Of a stretch of 24,285 nt of DNA, positions 1-7,327 are shown one piece after another. The first letter of the stretch is position 1, and every line of letters begins with the position of its first letter. The notes beneath the pieces were generated by a model. That model saw only the letters and a program-made list of their open reading frames with translations. It ran no database searches and was not told the origin of the DNA. The DNA lies in the NCBI GenBank assembly GCA_035686365.1, contig DASRZM010000117.1:1-24285 (forward strand). Direction: 5' to 3'. The stretch comes from DASRZM01 sp035686365 (GTDB lineage Bacteria > Pseudomonadota > Gammaproteobacteria > Xanthomonadales > Xanthomonadaceae). A program made the translations under genes and the position numbers.

Positions 1-282
1 CTGGAGTTCCAGCGTCCAGAACGGCCGCCGGCCGACCAGGTAGGCGACCGGCTCGCCCGCCTCGCGGCGCTGCAGCAGCCCGGCATAACGCGCGCGCAGC
101 GCGGTGTCGGCTCGGTCGCGCGCATGCGCGTAGAGCCAGGCACGGTCGCGGCCGGCAGCATGTCCGAGCAGCAACTCGGCGTCATGGCGCGGACTGTCGC
201 CGGGCAGCCCCGCCGCGCCGGCGCGCAGCAGCTGCGCCAGCTCGGGGCCCGCAACTTCCATCGGTTCCGGGTCGGTATCCAT
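1..282 (-). CDS. prmC: Release factor glutamine methyltransferase PrmC (HemK), N-terminal part
   Basis: PrmC methylates the glutamine of the GGQ motif in peptide-chain release factors RF1 and RF2. The window holds only the first 94 codons; the catalytic SAM domain with its NPPY motif lies beyond position 1. What is visible matches the helical N-terminal substrate-binding domain: a PRHDAELLLGHAAGRDRAWLY stretch at about residues 29-49, and GEPVAYLVGRRPFW at about 77-90, which compares with GEPIAHLTGVREFW in the E. coli protein. The start at 282 (MDTDPEP) is preferred; an in-frame ATG at 261 is an alternative. The gene is divergent from the TonB-dependent receptor at 396. The assignment rests on the N-terminal domain only. 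Confidence 0.85.
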   Translation of the reverse strand, partial: MDTDPEPMEVAGPELAQLLRAGAAGLPGDSPRHDAELLLGHAAGRDRAWLYAHARDRADTALRARYAGLLQRREAGEPVAYLVGRRPFWTLELQ

Positions 283-291
283 CGGTGCATG

Positions 292-308
292 GTAGCCACG
301 TCCGTGGC
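292..308 (+). repeat. Short GTAG-headed stem-loop in the prmC leader
   Basis: GCCACG-TC-CGTGGC forms a 6-bp hairpin at 295-308, directly preceded by a GTA that makes a GTAG head at 292-295. The form resembles the other GTAG stem-loops of this window, though the stem sequence is different. It lies 10 nt upstream of the prmC start and in the 5' region of the receptor gene. It may be a chance hairpin in GC-rich DNA. Confidence 0.25.
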
Positions 309-395
309 AGCCGTCGCCGCGATGCCGGCCGCAGTGGGAGAATGAGGCCCCTGGAGCCAGTAATATCCAGGCGATCGGGAAAAGCGGGGCGCATC

Positions 396-3155
396 ATGCC
401 GGCACACGCGCTGTCGATGATCCTGCTGGTGGCCGTGCAGGGAGCCAGTGTGGCCGCCACGCCGCCACTGCCGGGCGCAGCCGACGTCCAGGTCCATACC
501 CGGGAGGACATCGCCCGTTCCGGGCTGACCACGCTGGTGGACTTCCTGCGCCAGCTCCCGCAGTTCGACTCGCCCGCGAATGCGCGCATCACCGGAGGCG
601 GGGAATCGCGGGTTGCGCTGGGCACGCTGGGCAGCCCCGGCACCCTGGTGCTGGTCGACGGCCGCCGCTGGGCCCCCGGCGCCGGCGGAGCGGTGGACCT
701 GAGTGCGATCCCGCTGGCACTGGTGGAGCGCATCGAGGTCCACCGCGGCGGCGGCGGCTACGGCGACGCCGTGGGTGGGGTCGTCGACATCGTCACCGCG
801 ACCGCGCCGGCCGCGCGCGCGCGCGCGTTTGCGGGCGCCTACGAACAGGGCGATGGGGACAGCGAAGCCTACGAGTTCGCGGTTCACGCCCAGGGCGAGC
901 GCAGCAGCGTGTCGTTCTTCGGCTCCTTCGTGGAGTAGTCGACGGTGCGTGCTGCCGACCGCGACCACTCCGCGGTGCCGGTGTTCGGGCTGCCGCCGAA
1001 CCACGCCTCGGCCGGGGCCTCCAGCACCACGCGCCAGGGCCGGGTGTTCGTGCCTGGGCTGGGTTTCCGGGTCCTCGACTTCGGGCAGCCGGGCTGCCGC
1101 ACCGGCGAGACCTGCGCGCCGGCGACCGCCGCGCAGTTCGTGCCCTTCGACCCGTCCGTGCACGGCTTCAACTTCGCTGCCGAGATGCTGGTCCTGTCAC
1201 CACAGCACAGCCGCTCGGTGGCCGGCAGCGGGCAGTTCGAACTGACACCCGCGGTGCGCTTCCACGCCCAGGTCCTGCGCAACGAGCGCCGCTCGCGCCA
1301 GCAGCTCGCGCCGATGCCGATCGTGGTCGGCCCGCTGTTCTTCGGACAACCCTCCCATGGGAACCCGTTTTCGATCGAGATCTCGGCGGACAGTCTCTAC
1401 AACCCGTTCGAAGTGGCGCCTCTGATCGCGCAGTTGCGCGCGCCGGAGCGTTTCCCGCGGCTGTTCGCTCAGGACGTCGACAGCACCGCATTCAGCGGCC
1501 GCCTCGAGGGCGAGATCGCGTCCACCGCGCGCAACTGGCATTGGCAGGCGGGCTACCGCTACGTGCAGCTCGATGAGGTCGCCACCGCCACCGGCTTCGT
1601 GGACCTGGACCGCCTGCGCGTGGCGGCCGGGCCCTCGTTCCTGGACGCGGCCGGCGTACCGCGCTGCGGAACCCCCGAGGCCCCGATCGCGGGCTGCGTA
1701 CCGTTCAACTTCCTCGGCGGTGCCGCGCAGGTGACCGACTCGATGTGGAATGGTGTCGCCTTCGATGGGCGCGACCGGCGTGGCTCGGACCTGCATGCCT
1801 TCGATGCGGCGATCTCCGGCGAGGCGCTGCAGCTGCCCGCCGGCGCGCTGTGGCTGGAACTGGGCTACGAGCACCGGCGCGTGAGCGCCTTCACCGAGCC
1901 CGACGCCCTGGCCGCCGGCGGACGCACCACGTATTCGCCGCCCCCGGCCTTCTCCGGCGCAACCGATACCAACGACGTGCACGCGCGCTTCCACCTGCCG
2001 CTGCTGCCCGACACCGTGGCGCTGCGTGGCGGCTACCGCCGCAGCGATCATTCCGGTGCCGCCGATGCGCAGGCCTGGAGCGCGGAACTGGCCTGGACTC
2101 CGTCGGCGGTGTTCTCGGCGGGGCTCGGCGCCGGCGCAGGTTTCCGTCAGCCCGCGCCCTTCGAGCTGTTCGAGCCTGCACGGGCCGAGTTCCTGTTCGC
2201 GAACGATCCGTGCGAGGGGTACATCGGGCCGGTAATCCCACGCTGCGAGCAGGATGCGCCCGACCTGCGAGATGATGCCTACACCCAGGGAATTTCGTAT
2301 CGGTACCGCGCCGGCGGTAACCCCGACCTGGAAGCCGAACGCAGCCGCCATTCCCGTGCCTGGCTCGGCTGGCGGCCGACGCAGGACACGGAGCTGGGCC
2401 TGGCCTGGAACCGCATCGACCTGCACGACCGCATCGGCCGGATCGATCCGACCCGGTTGCTGAACCTGTGCTACCTGGAAAACAATGCGGCCGCCTGCGC
2501 CCACGTCGTCCGGACCCCGTCCGGCTTCCTGCATGACACGCGCATCGCCAACCTCAACCTGTTCGGCCGCATCCGCAGCGAGCACCTGGACCTGTCCGCC
2601 GCGCACCGCCGCGACGCAGGCCACTGGGGCCGCTTCGCGACCCGCCTGACCGCGACCCGGCTGCTCGCGCACGAGGACAGCAATGCCTGCCTGCGGCTGC
2701 CCGGCGAGGGTTTCGGGCAGTTTCATTGCGAGTTGGACGCGGCCCCGGACCGGGCCGGGTTCTACCTGCAGGGAACCCCGTACTGGCGCTGGCGCGCGCG
2801 GCTCGACAGCGACTGGGAGCGCGGCGACTGGGGCGCACGCCTGAGTGTCCGCTACCTTTCCGGCATCGATGAGGACTGCTGGCTGCCGGTGGTCCGGGCC
2901 GATTCGATCGGTGATGCCTCGCTGCGCGCGCTGTGCAGCGACCCCCATGCACTCCGCAACCGCATCGGCAGCCGCACCTACCTGGACGCGCAGTTGATCT
3001 GGACGGCACCGTGGTCGGCCACGATCCGCATCGGCGCCCGCAACCTCACGGACCGGGCTCCGCCGGTGTCCTACGACTTCACCGAGCACAGCGCGCTGCC
3101 GGTCCACGACCTCGAAGGCCGGTTCCTGTACGCCAGCTACGAGCAGTCGTTCTGA
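396..3155 (+). pseudogene. TonB-dependent outer-membrane receptor interrupted by an in-frame amber codon
   Basis: The two open segments, 396-938 and 939-3155, are in one frame and together encode about 919 residues, a normal receptor length. The first has a signal peptide (MPAHALSMILLVAVQGASVA) and a plug domain with the typical LVLVDGRRW and IPLALVERIEVHRGG motifs, then VVDIVTA. The second is beta-barrel with many aromatic and charged alternations, a NPDLEAERSRHS motif at about 2320, and a C-terminal phenylalanine (YASYEQSF) expected for BAM recognition. Codon 181 is TAG (936-938). No frameshift is needed, and homology-like sequence continues directly after it. A GTG at 945 could only start a barrel without plug or signal, so the natural reading is one inactivated gene, a readthrough product or a sequence error. 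An alternative ATG is at 342. The substrate cannot be told from sequence. Confidence 0.8.
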
Positions 3156-3179
3156 TCCGGGCGGTGCGCTGGCGCGGCT

Positions 3180-3743
3180 TCAGCCGAACAGCAGCATCCA
3201 GGCCTCGATCATGCACGCGGCGAGGAAGCCGGTCAGGAAGAACAGGTAGCTGGTGCGCAGGTAGGGATACTTGTAGTGGGCGAGGTAGCTGCCGACGCCG
3301 TAGACATCGCGCAGCACGGTCTCGTACGCCGTGCCCGGCTGCATCGCCTTGGCCATCTCTCGCAGCCAGCGCTCCTCGTCCAGCGCCACGAAGTGGCCGA
3401 AGAACATCAGGTTGAAGTGCGGCGGCACCTCGCCGCTGATCTTGCGGATGGCGCGGTACTTGGGCAGCACCGCCAGGATCGCCAGCAGCAGCGCCAGCAG
3501 CGTGAACACGCCCAGCACGATGGCGCTCCAGCGCAACTCGGCAGGGTCGATCCGGCCCAGCACCAGGGTGAGCACGATCGAGGCCACGGTGATGATGATG
3601 TTGGCCTTGGTGTCGGCCATCTGCGAGAGCATCACCTGGTGCTGCTGTGCCAGCCGCAGCAGGTGGTCGCCGCTGCTGCGCTCGGGCACGTCGGCGAGCG
3701 GGCGTTCGGGCGCGCCCCCGCTGTGGTCGGTCGCGGCATTCAT
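3180..3743 (-). CDS. Small membrane protein with a Pycsar-effector-like (PycTM/DUF5706) domain
   Basis: The product is 187 aa. Residues 28-64 (LLRLAQQHQVMLSQMADTKA followed by a hydrophobic helix) match the A-D-x-K-A-N pattern that opens the PycTM domain, formerly DUF5706. Predicted membrane helices are at about 47-64, 72-94 and 166-186, with a soluble loop of about 70 residues between the second and third. In Pycsar anti-phage systems such proteins sense cCMP or cUMP and disrupt the inner membrane. Here no nucleotide cyclase is adjacent, so a defence role is inference only. The start at 3743 is supported by a strong GGGGGAG site 6 nt upstream. The gene ends 25 nt from the end of the converging receptor gene and is divergent from the hydrolase at 3800. 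Confidence 0.65.
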   Translation of the reverse strand: MNAATDHSGGAPERPLADVPERSSGDHLLRLAQQHQVMLSQMADTKANIIITVASIVLTLVLGRIDPAELRWSAIVLGVFTLLALLLAILAVLPKYRAIRKISGEVPPHFNLMFFGHFVALDEERWLREMAKAMQPGTAYETVLRDVYGVGSYLAHYKYPYLRTSYLFFLTGFLAACMIEAWMLLFG

Positions 3744-3799
3744 GGCGTTCTCCCCCGCATGCGGTGAAGATGATAGCCGTTTCGCAACGGAGCGCCGCA

Positions 3800-4672
3800 A
3801 TGCGTCGAGAGCCCGGCAGGCCGGCCCTGCCCGCCCTGGCCCTGGCCGCACTGGCCGCGCTGGGCCTGGCGGCCTGCTCACCGGCCTATTTCGTGGGGCT
3901 CAACGCCAGCGACGGGCCGACCCCGGCGCAGACCCGCGTGTACGACCCCGAACGCGGCCTCGCCGTGGACATCGTGCGCCCAGCCGGCGGCGGATCCGGC
4001 GCGCCGGTGGTGGTGTTCTTCCATGGCGGCGGCTGGCAGAGCGGCACCCGCGGGCAGTACCGCTTCGTGGCCGATGCGCTGGCCGCGCGCGGCCTGGTGG
4101 TGGCCCTGCCGGACTACCGCAAGCATCCGCAGGTGCGTTTCCCCGCGTTCGTCGAGGACGGCGCCCGCGCCGTAGCCTACGTGGCGCGGCATGCGCGCGC
4201 GTTCGGCGGCGACCCCGACAGGGTCTTCCTGTCCGGCCATTCCGCCGGCGCGCACATCGCCGCGCTGCTGGCCACCGATGCGCGCTACCTGACCGCTCAC
4301 GGCATCCAGCCGCGCGAGCTGGCCGGCGTGATCGGCGTGGCTGGACCCTATGATTTCCTGCCGCTGAGCGACCCGGCACTGAAGGCGGTGTTCGGCCCCG
4401 AGGCGGGCCGCCCGGCCTCGCAGCCGGTCAACTTCGTCGACGGCGACGAGCCGCCGTTTCTGCTGCTGCACGGCGAGCGCGACCGCCGCGTGTGGCTGCG
4501 CAACAGCGAGTCACTGGCCCGCGCGCTGCGCGAGGCGCGGGTTCCCGTGCAGCTGCAGGTCTACGCAGGCGTCGGCCATGCCCGGATCCTGTCGGCCTAC
4601 CGCTTCCAGTGGCTGGCGCCCACGGTGGCCGACAGCGTGGAGTTCGTCGAGCGCCACGCCACCGCTCGCTGA
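3800..4672 (+). CDS. Alpha/beta hydrolase (esterase type), probable lipoprotein
   Basis: The product is 290 aa. Residues 1-26 form a lipoprotein-type signal: basic MRREPGR, an alanine/leucine core, then LAAC with Cys26 as the likely lipidated residue. The fold shows an oxyanion-hole motif HGGGW (75-79), a nucleophile elbow GHSAG with Ser148, an acid at Asp228 in LLLHGERDRRV, and His260 in GVGHARI, a complete catalytic triad. This is the arrangement of the HGGG carboxylesterase / kynurenine-formamidase-like group; the substrate is unknown. The ATG at 3800 is chosen because of a GGAG site 7 nt upstream and the signal peptide. It is divergent from the PycTM-like gene, with only 56 nt between starts, and converges on ahpD. 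Confidence 0.85.
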   Translation: MRREPGRPALPALALAALAALGLAACSPAYFVGLNASDGPTPAQTRVYDPERGLAVDIVRPAGGGSGAPVVVFFHGGGWQSGTRGQYRFVADALAARGLVVALPDYRKHPQVRFPAFVEDGARAVAYVARHARAFGGDPDRVFLSGHSAGAHIAALLATDARYLTAHGIQPRELAGVIGVAGPYDFLPLSDPALKAVFGPEAGRPASQPVNFVDGDEPPFLLLHGERDRRVWLRNSESLARALREARVPVQLQVYAGVGHARILSAYRFQWLAPTVADSVEFVERHATAR

Positions 4673-4690
4673 CGCCGCGGCGCTCTGCGC

Positions 4691-5224
4691 TCAGCCCGCG
4701 GCCTGCTCGGCCGTCACCGCGACCGCGTGCACCACCGCGGCGATGCGCACGGCGCTCTGCACGCCCTGTGCGGTGACACCGTGCTGGCGCACCGTCTTTT
4801 CGTGCGAGTCGATGCAGGCGCCGCAGCCGTTGATGGCCGAAACCGCCAGCGAGCACAGCTCGAAGTCGACCTTGGGGATCCCCGGGTTCGCCATCACGTT
4901 CATGCGCAGCGAAGTGCGCATGTTGGCGTATTCCTTGTCGCCGACCAGGTGCGTGAAGCGGTAGTACACGTTGGTCATCGCCATCATCGCCGCAGCGGCC
5001 TCGGCGCCGGCCTGCTCGGCGTCGGACAGGACCCCGGCGGCGTGGGCGCGCAGCGCTTCGGTGACGCGGGCGTTTCGTGCGGCGATCGCCGAGGCCAGCG
5101 CGACGGACCGGATCTGGGTGTCGCTCAGGCCCGGCGCTCCACCCTCGCTGAGCACCGATTCGATGTTCAGGCGCAGGTCCCTGGCGTAGTCGGGCAAGGC
5201 GGATTGGATCGTCTCGATGCTCAT
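4691..5224 (-). CDS. ahpD: Alkylhydroperoxidase AhpD
   Basis: The product is 177 aa, the same length as mycobacterial AhpD, and follows it closely: MSIE at the start, LRMNVMANPGIPKVDFEL and SAINGCGACIDSHEKTV in the core. The catalytic CxxC is Cys134-Gly-Ala-Cys137, with Glu122, His141 and Glu142 in place for the proton relay of the family. AhpD has weak hydroperoxidase activity and acts mainly as the thiol reductant of AhpC, itself reduced through dihydrolipoamide. It lies 161 nt downstream of ahpC on the same strand and is probably transcribed with it under OxyR. The start at 5224 has GGAG 5 nt upstream. No ahpF is present in the window. Confidence 0.93.
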   Translation of the reverse strand: MSIETIQSALPDYARDLRLNIESVLSEGGAPGLSDTQIRSVALASAIAARNARVTEALRAHAAGVLSDAEQAGAEAAAAMMAMTNVYYRFTHLVGDKEYANMRTSLRMNVMANPGIPKVDFELCSLAVSAINGCGACIDSHEKTVRQHGVTAQGVQSAVRIAAVVHAVAVTAEQAAG

Positions 5225-5303
5225 GTGGATCTCCAGGCAAGCCGCCATCCTCGCGCCACGGCGGTCGCGGCGGCGTCATGGCAGGCATGGGTCGGAAAGT
5301 CGC

Positions 5304-5326
5304 GCGGGGCCGTTGCGCGGCCCCGC
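5304..5326 (-). terminator. Hairpin between ahpC and ahpD, possible attenuator or processing site
   Basis: A perfect 9-bp stem, GCGGGGCCG-TTGCG-CGGCCCCGC, lies in the 161-nt gap between ahpC and ahpD. On the coding strand only a short CTTTCC follows, not a T tract, so it is unlikely to be a strong intrinsic terminator. It could reduce readthrough or protect the 3' end of the ahpC message and give more AhpC than AhpD. Confidence 0.35.
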
Positions 5327-5385
5327 CGCGGGCACGTCGTCCTGGGGGAGGGGGAGAGGTCGGAGCGACGTGTGAAAACGGGCGC

Positions 5386-5925
5386 TCAGGCGACCTTGAG
5401 GACTTCCTCGCCCTGGTGCCAGTTGCACGGGCACAGCTCGTCGGTCTGCAGGGCATCGAGCACGCGCAGCACTTCCTGCGGGTTGCGGCCCACCGACAGG
5501 TCGGTCACGTAGACGAAGCGGACGATGCCGTTGGGGTCCACCAGGAAGGTGGCGCGCTTGGACACGCCCTCGTCGGCGTCGATGATGCCCAGCGCCTGGG
5601 AAAGCTCGCGCTTGACGTCGGCCAGCATCGGGAACGGCAGCTTGTTCAGGTCCTTGTGGTCCCGGCGCCAGGCCAGGTGCACGAACTCCGAATCGACGCT
5701 GCCGGCCAGCACCTGGCAGTCGCGGTCGGCGAACTGCTGGTTGATTCCGGCGAAGCCGACGATCTCGGTCGGGCACACGAAAGTGAAGTCCTTCGGGTAG
5801 AAGAACACGCACAGCCATTTGCCCTTCCAGGTGCCGTTGTCGACTTCGACGAAGGCGTCCTTCAGGTCGCTGGTGACGGTGGCCTTGAGCTTGAACTGGG
5901 GGAACTTGTCGCCGACGGTCAGCAT
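5386..5925 (-). CDS. ahpC: Peroxiredoxin AhpC (AhpC/TSA family, mycobacterial-like type)
   Basis: The product is 179 aa and reduces organic hydroperoxides, H2O2 and peroxynitrite. The peroxidatic cysteine is Cys51 in DFTFVCPTE. The C-terminal part reads TDELCPCNW with Cys165 and Cys167, the two extra cysteines at the spacing of M. tuberculosis AhpC (DELCACNW), which is reduced by AhpD rather than AhpF. Other family landmarks are LPFPMLADVKRELSQ (96-110) and SVGRNPQEVLRVLDALQ (144-160). The start at 5925 has AAGGAG 7 nt upstream. It is the first gene of an ahpC-ahpD unit, divergent from oxyR across a 157-nt region with an OxyR-like operator. Confidence 0.95.
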   Translation of the reverse strand: MLTVGDKFPQFKLKATVTSDLKDAFVEVDNGTWKGKWLCVFFYPKDFTFVCPTEIVGFAGINQQFADRDCQVLAGSVDSEFVHLAWRRDHKDLNKLPFPMLADVKRELSQALGIIDADEGVSKRATFLVDPNGIVRFVYVTDLSVGRNPQEVLRVLDALQTDELCPCNWHQGEEVLKVA

Positions 5926-6032
5926 GGAATGCTCCTTGGGTGTGGACGTGGGGTCAGGGATATGGGGGCGCGGCGCTCGTGCCGCAACCAGTAGACGCAG
6001 GCAAGACTAGCGCCCGCACTTCGATATATCCA

Positions 6033-6069
6033 ATGGATTGTCGGTATTGATCTGATAGCTACGCTCAAT
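6033..6069 (+). promoter_or_regulatory. Putative OxyR operator between oxyR and ahpC
   Basis: Four tetramers at exact 7-nt spacing, ATGG (6033-6036), GTAT (6044-6047), ATAG (6055-6058) and CAAT (6066-6069), match 13 of 16 positions of the OxyR consensus ATAG-n7-CTAT-n7-ATAG-n7-CTAT. The site ends 13 nt before the oxyR start and lies 108 nt upstream of the ahpC start. That suits both oxyR autoregulation and peroxide activation of ahpC-ahpD. The surrounding 40 nt are also the most AT-rich stretch of this part of the window. Confidence 0.6.
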
Positions 6070-6082
6070 TACGATCCACGCC

Positions 6083-6994
6083 ATGAACGTCCGCGACCTG
6101 CGCTACCTCGTCGCCCTGGCCGAGCACCGCCACTTCGGCCGCGCCGCCGCGGCCTGCTTCGTCAGCCAGCCCACGCTGTCGACCCAGATCCGAAAGCTGG
6201 AGGAGGAACTGGGCGTAGTGCTGTTCGAGCGCGCGCCGCGCCGGGTGCTGCTGACCGATGTGGGCCGCCAGATCACCGAGCGCGCCCGCGAAGTGCTGCA
6301 CGGCGTGGACCAGATCAAGGCCGTCGCGCGGCGCCAGGCCGACCCGGAGGCCGGCACGCTACGGCTGGGCATCTTTCCGACCTTGGCACCCTACCTGCTG
6401 CCGCACGTCGTGCCGCAGCTGTCCGAGCGCTTCCCGCGGCTGGAGCTGCTGCTGGTGGAGGAGAAGACCGAAAGCGTGCTGCGGCTGCTGCGCGAGGGCC
6501 GCCTGGACGCCGGCATCCTGGCCCTGCCCATCCACGACGACACCCTGCACGCCGAGCCGCTGTTCGAGGAGCCCTTCGTGCTGGCCGTGCCCGGGGACCA
6601 TCCACTGGCGCGGCGCAAGCGGCTCAAGCTCGATGACCTGGCCGGCGAGAGCCTGCTGCTGCTCGAGGACGGCCACTGCCTGCGCGACCCGGCGCTGGAG
6701 GGGTGCCAGCTCGCCGGCGCCGGCGAGCGCGGCAGCTTCCGCGCTACCAGCCTGGAGACGCTGCGGCAGATGGTGGCCGCCAACGTCGGCATCACCCTGC
6801 TGCCGGTGCTGGCGGTCAAGCCGCCGGTGGTCCAGGCGCAGAACGTGCGGCTGGTCGAGTTCGCCAGGCCCGCGCCCTCGCGGAAACTGGCAATGGTGTG
6901 GCGCAGGAGCTCGGGCATGTCGGCGTTCCTGCTGCGCGTGGCCGGGACCTTCCGCGAGCTGCCTGAAGGGCTGCTGGATCCGCACGCCGGCTAG
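6083..6994 (+). CDS. oxyR: LysR-type peroxide sensor/regulator OxyR
   Basis: The product is 303 aa, with the LysR helix-turn-helix at about residues 18-37 (FGRAAAACFVSQPTLSTQIR). The redox pair falls at Cys199 (EDGHC) and Cys208, exactly the positions of the disulfide switch in E. coli OxyR, followed by FRATSLETLRQMVAA and GITLLP of the regulatory domain. It therefore most probably senses H2O2 by a C199-C208 disulfide and activates the divergent ahpC-ahpD genes. The ATG at 6083 gives the standard N-terminus MNVRDLRYLVALAEHRHFGR. The operator-like site just upstream suggests autoregulation. Confidence 0.96.
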   Translation: MNVRDLRYLVALAEHRHFGRAAAACFVSQPTLSTQIRKLEEELGVVLFERAPRRVLLTDVGRQITERAREVLHGVDQIKAVARRQADPEAGTLRLGIFPTLAPYLLPHVVPQLSERFPRLELLLVEEKTESVLRLLREGRLDAGILALPIHDDTLHAEPLFEEPFVLAVPGDHPLARRKRLKLDDLAGESLLLLEDGHCLRDPALEGCQLAGAGERGSFRATSLETLRQMVAANVGITLLPVLAVKPPVVQAQNVRLVEFARPAPSRKLAMVWRRSSGMSAFLLRVAGTFRELPEGLLDPHAG

Positions 6995-7000
6995 CCCGGC
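6986..7000 (+). terminator. Short hairpin at the end of oxyR
   Basis: GCCGG-CTAGC-CCGGC overlaps the oxyR stop codon (TAG at 6992-6994). The stem has only 5 bp and no T run follows, so it is at best a weak terminator. Confidence 0.25.
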
Positions 7001-7059
7001 AAACCGCAGCCACTGCCGTGTGCGCGCGCCACGGATCGGTCCGGTCGCGAGCCTCGCCA

Positions 7060-7254
7060 AGGCCGGGGATCGATCCGGGCACCGGCCTCATCGATGGATC
7101 ACCGCAGTCCGGAACCTCCACCGGCAGTCCGTACGCGGTGACCGTGACCGCCAGCGATCCCGACGGCGCCGGGGCAACGCAGCAATTCGACATCGCCGTT
7201 CTCAGTGCCGGACCCGCCGACGGCCCGGTGTTCTCGGACGGATTCGAGGACTGA
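7060..7254 (+). pseudogene. Remnant of a secreted protein: Ig-like (He_PIG-type) domain with a DGFE tail
   Basis: The reading frame ending at 7254 contains PGIDPGTGLIDGSP, then SPYAVTVTASDPDGAGATQQ and FDIAVL. This is the second half of a putative-Ig (He_PIG) domain, whose usual form is PGLSIDPxTGxIxGTP...YTVTVTATDxDG. It ends in PVFSDGFED; short tails ending in GFE are, from memory, common on secreted proteins of Lysobacterales. There is no start, signal peptide or domain beginning: upstream of about 7060 the frame loses similarity, and only a GTG at 7018 could start it. I read it as the 3' remnant of a deleted larger gene. It lies alone between oxyR and the ubi genes. Confidence 0.55.
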
Positions 7255-7327
7255 GGCGCCCGCGCGCGCCCGGCGCGGCGAAACGCCGCTATCGGCCGAC
7301 GCCCCACACCGGACTGCGCCTGCCGTG

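Noticed and set aside
1197..3107. 636-codon minus-strand frame opposite the TonB-dependent receptor
   Set aside because: Antisense shadow; the plus strand carries a clear receptor barrel and the minus translation is low-complexity G/A/R/V-rich without motifs.
945..3155. Receptor segment after the amber codon as an independent gene starting at GTG 945
   Set aside because: It would lack signal peptide and plug domain, and the sequence continues in frame from the upstream part; a single interrupted gene is the simpler reading.
3180..4672. PycTM-like gene plus hydrolase as a complete new defence system
   Set aside because: The two genes are divergent, the hydrolase has a lipoprotein signal and an ordinary esterase triad, and no nucleotide cyclase or sensor is present; only the single-gene observation is kept.
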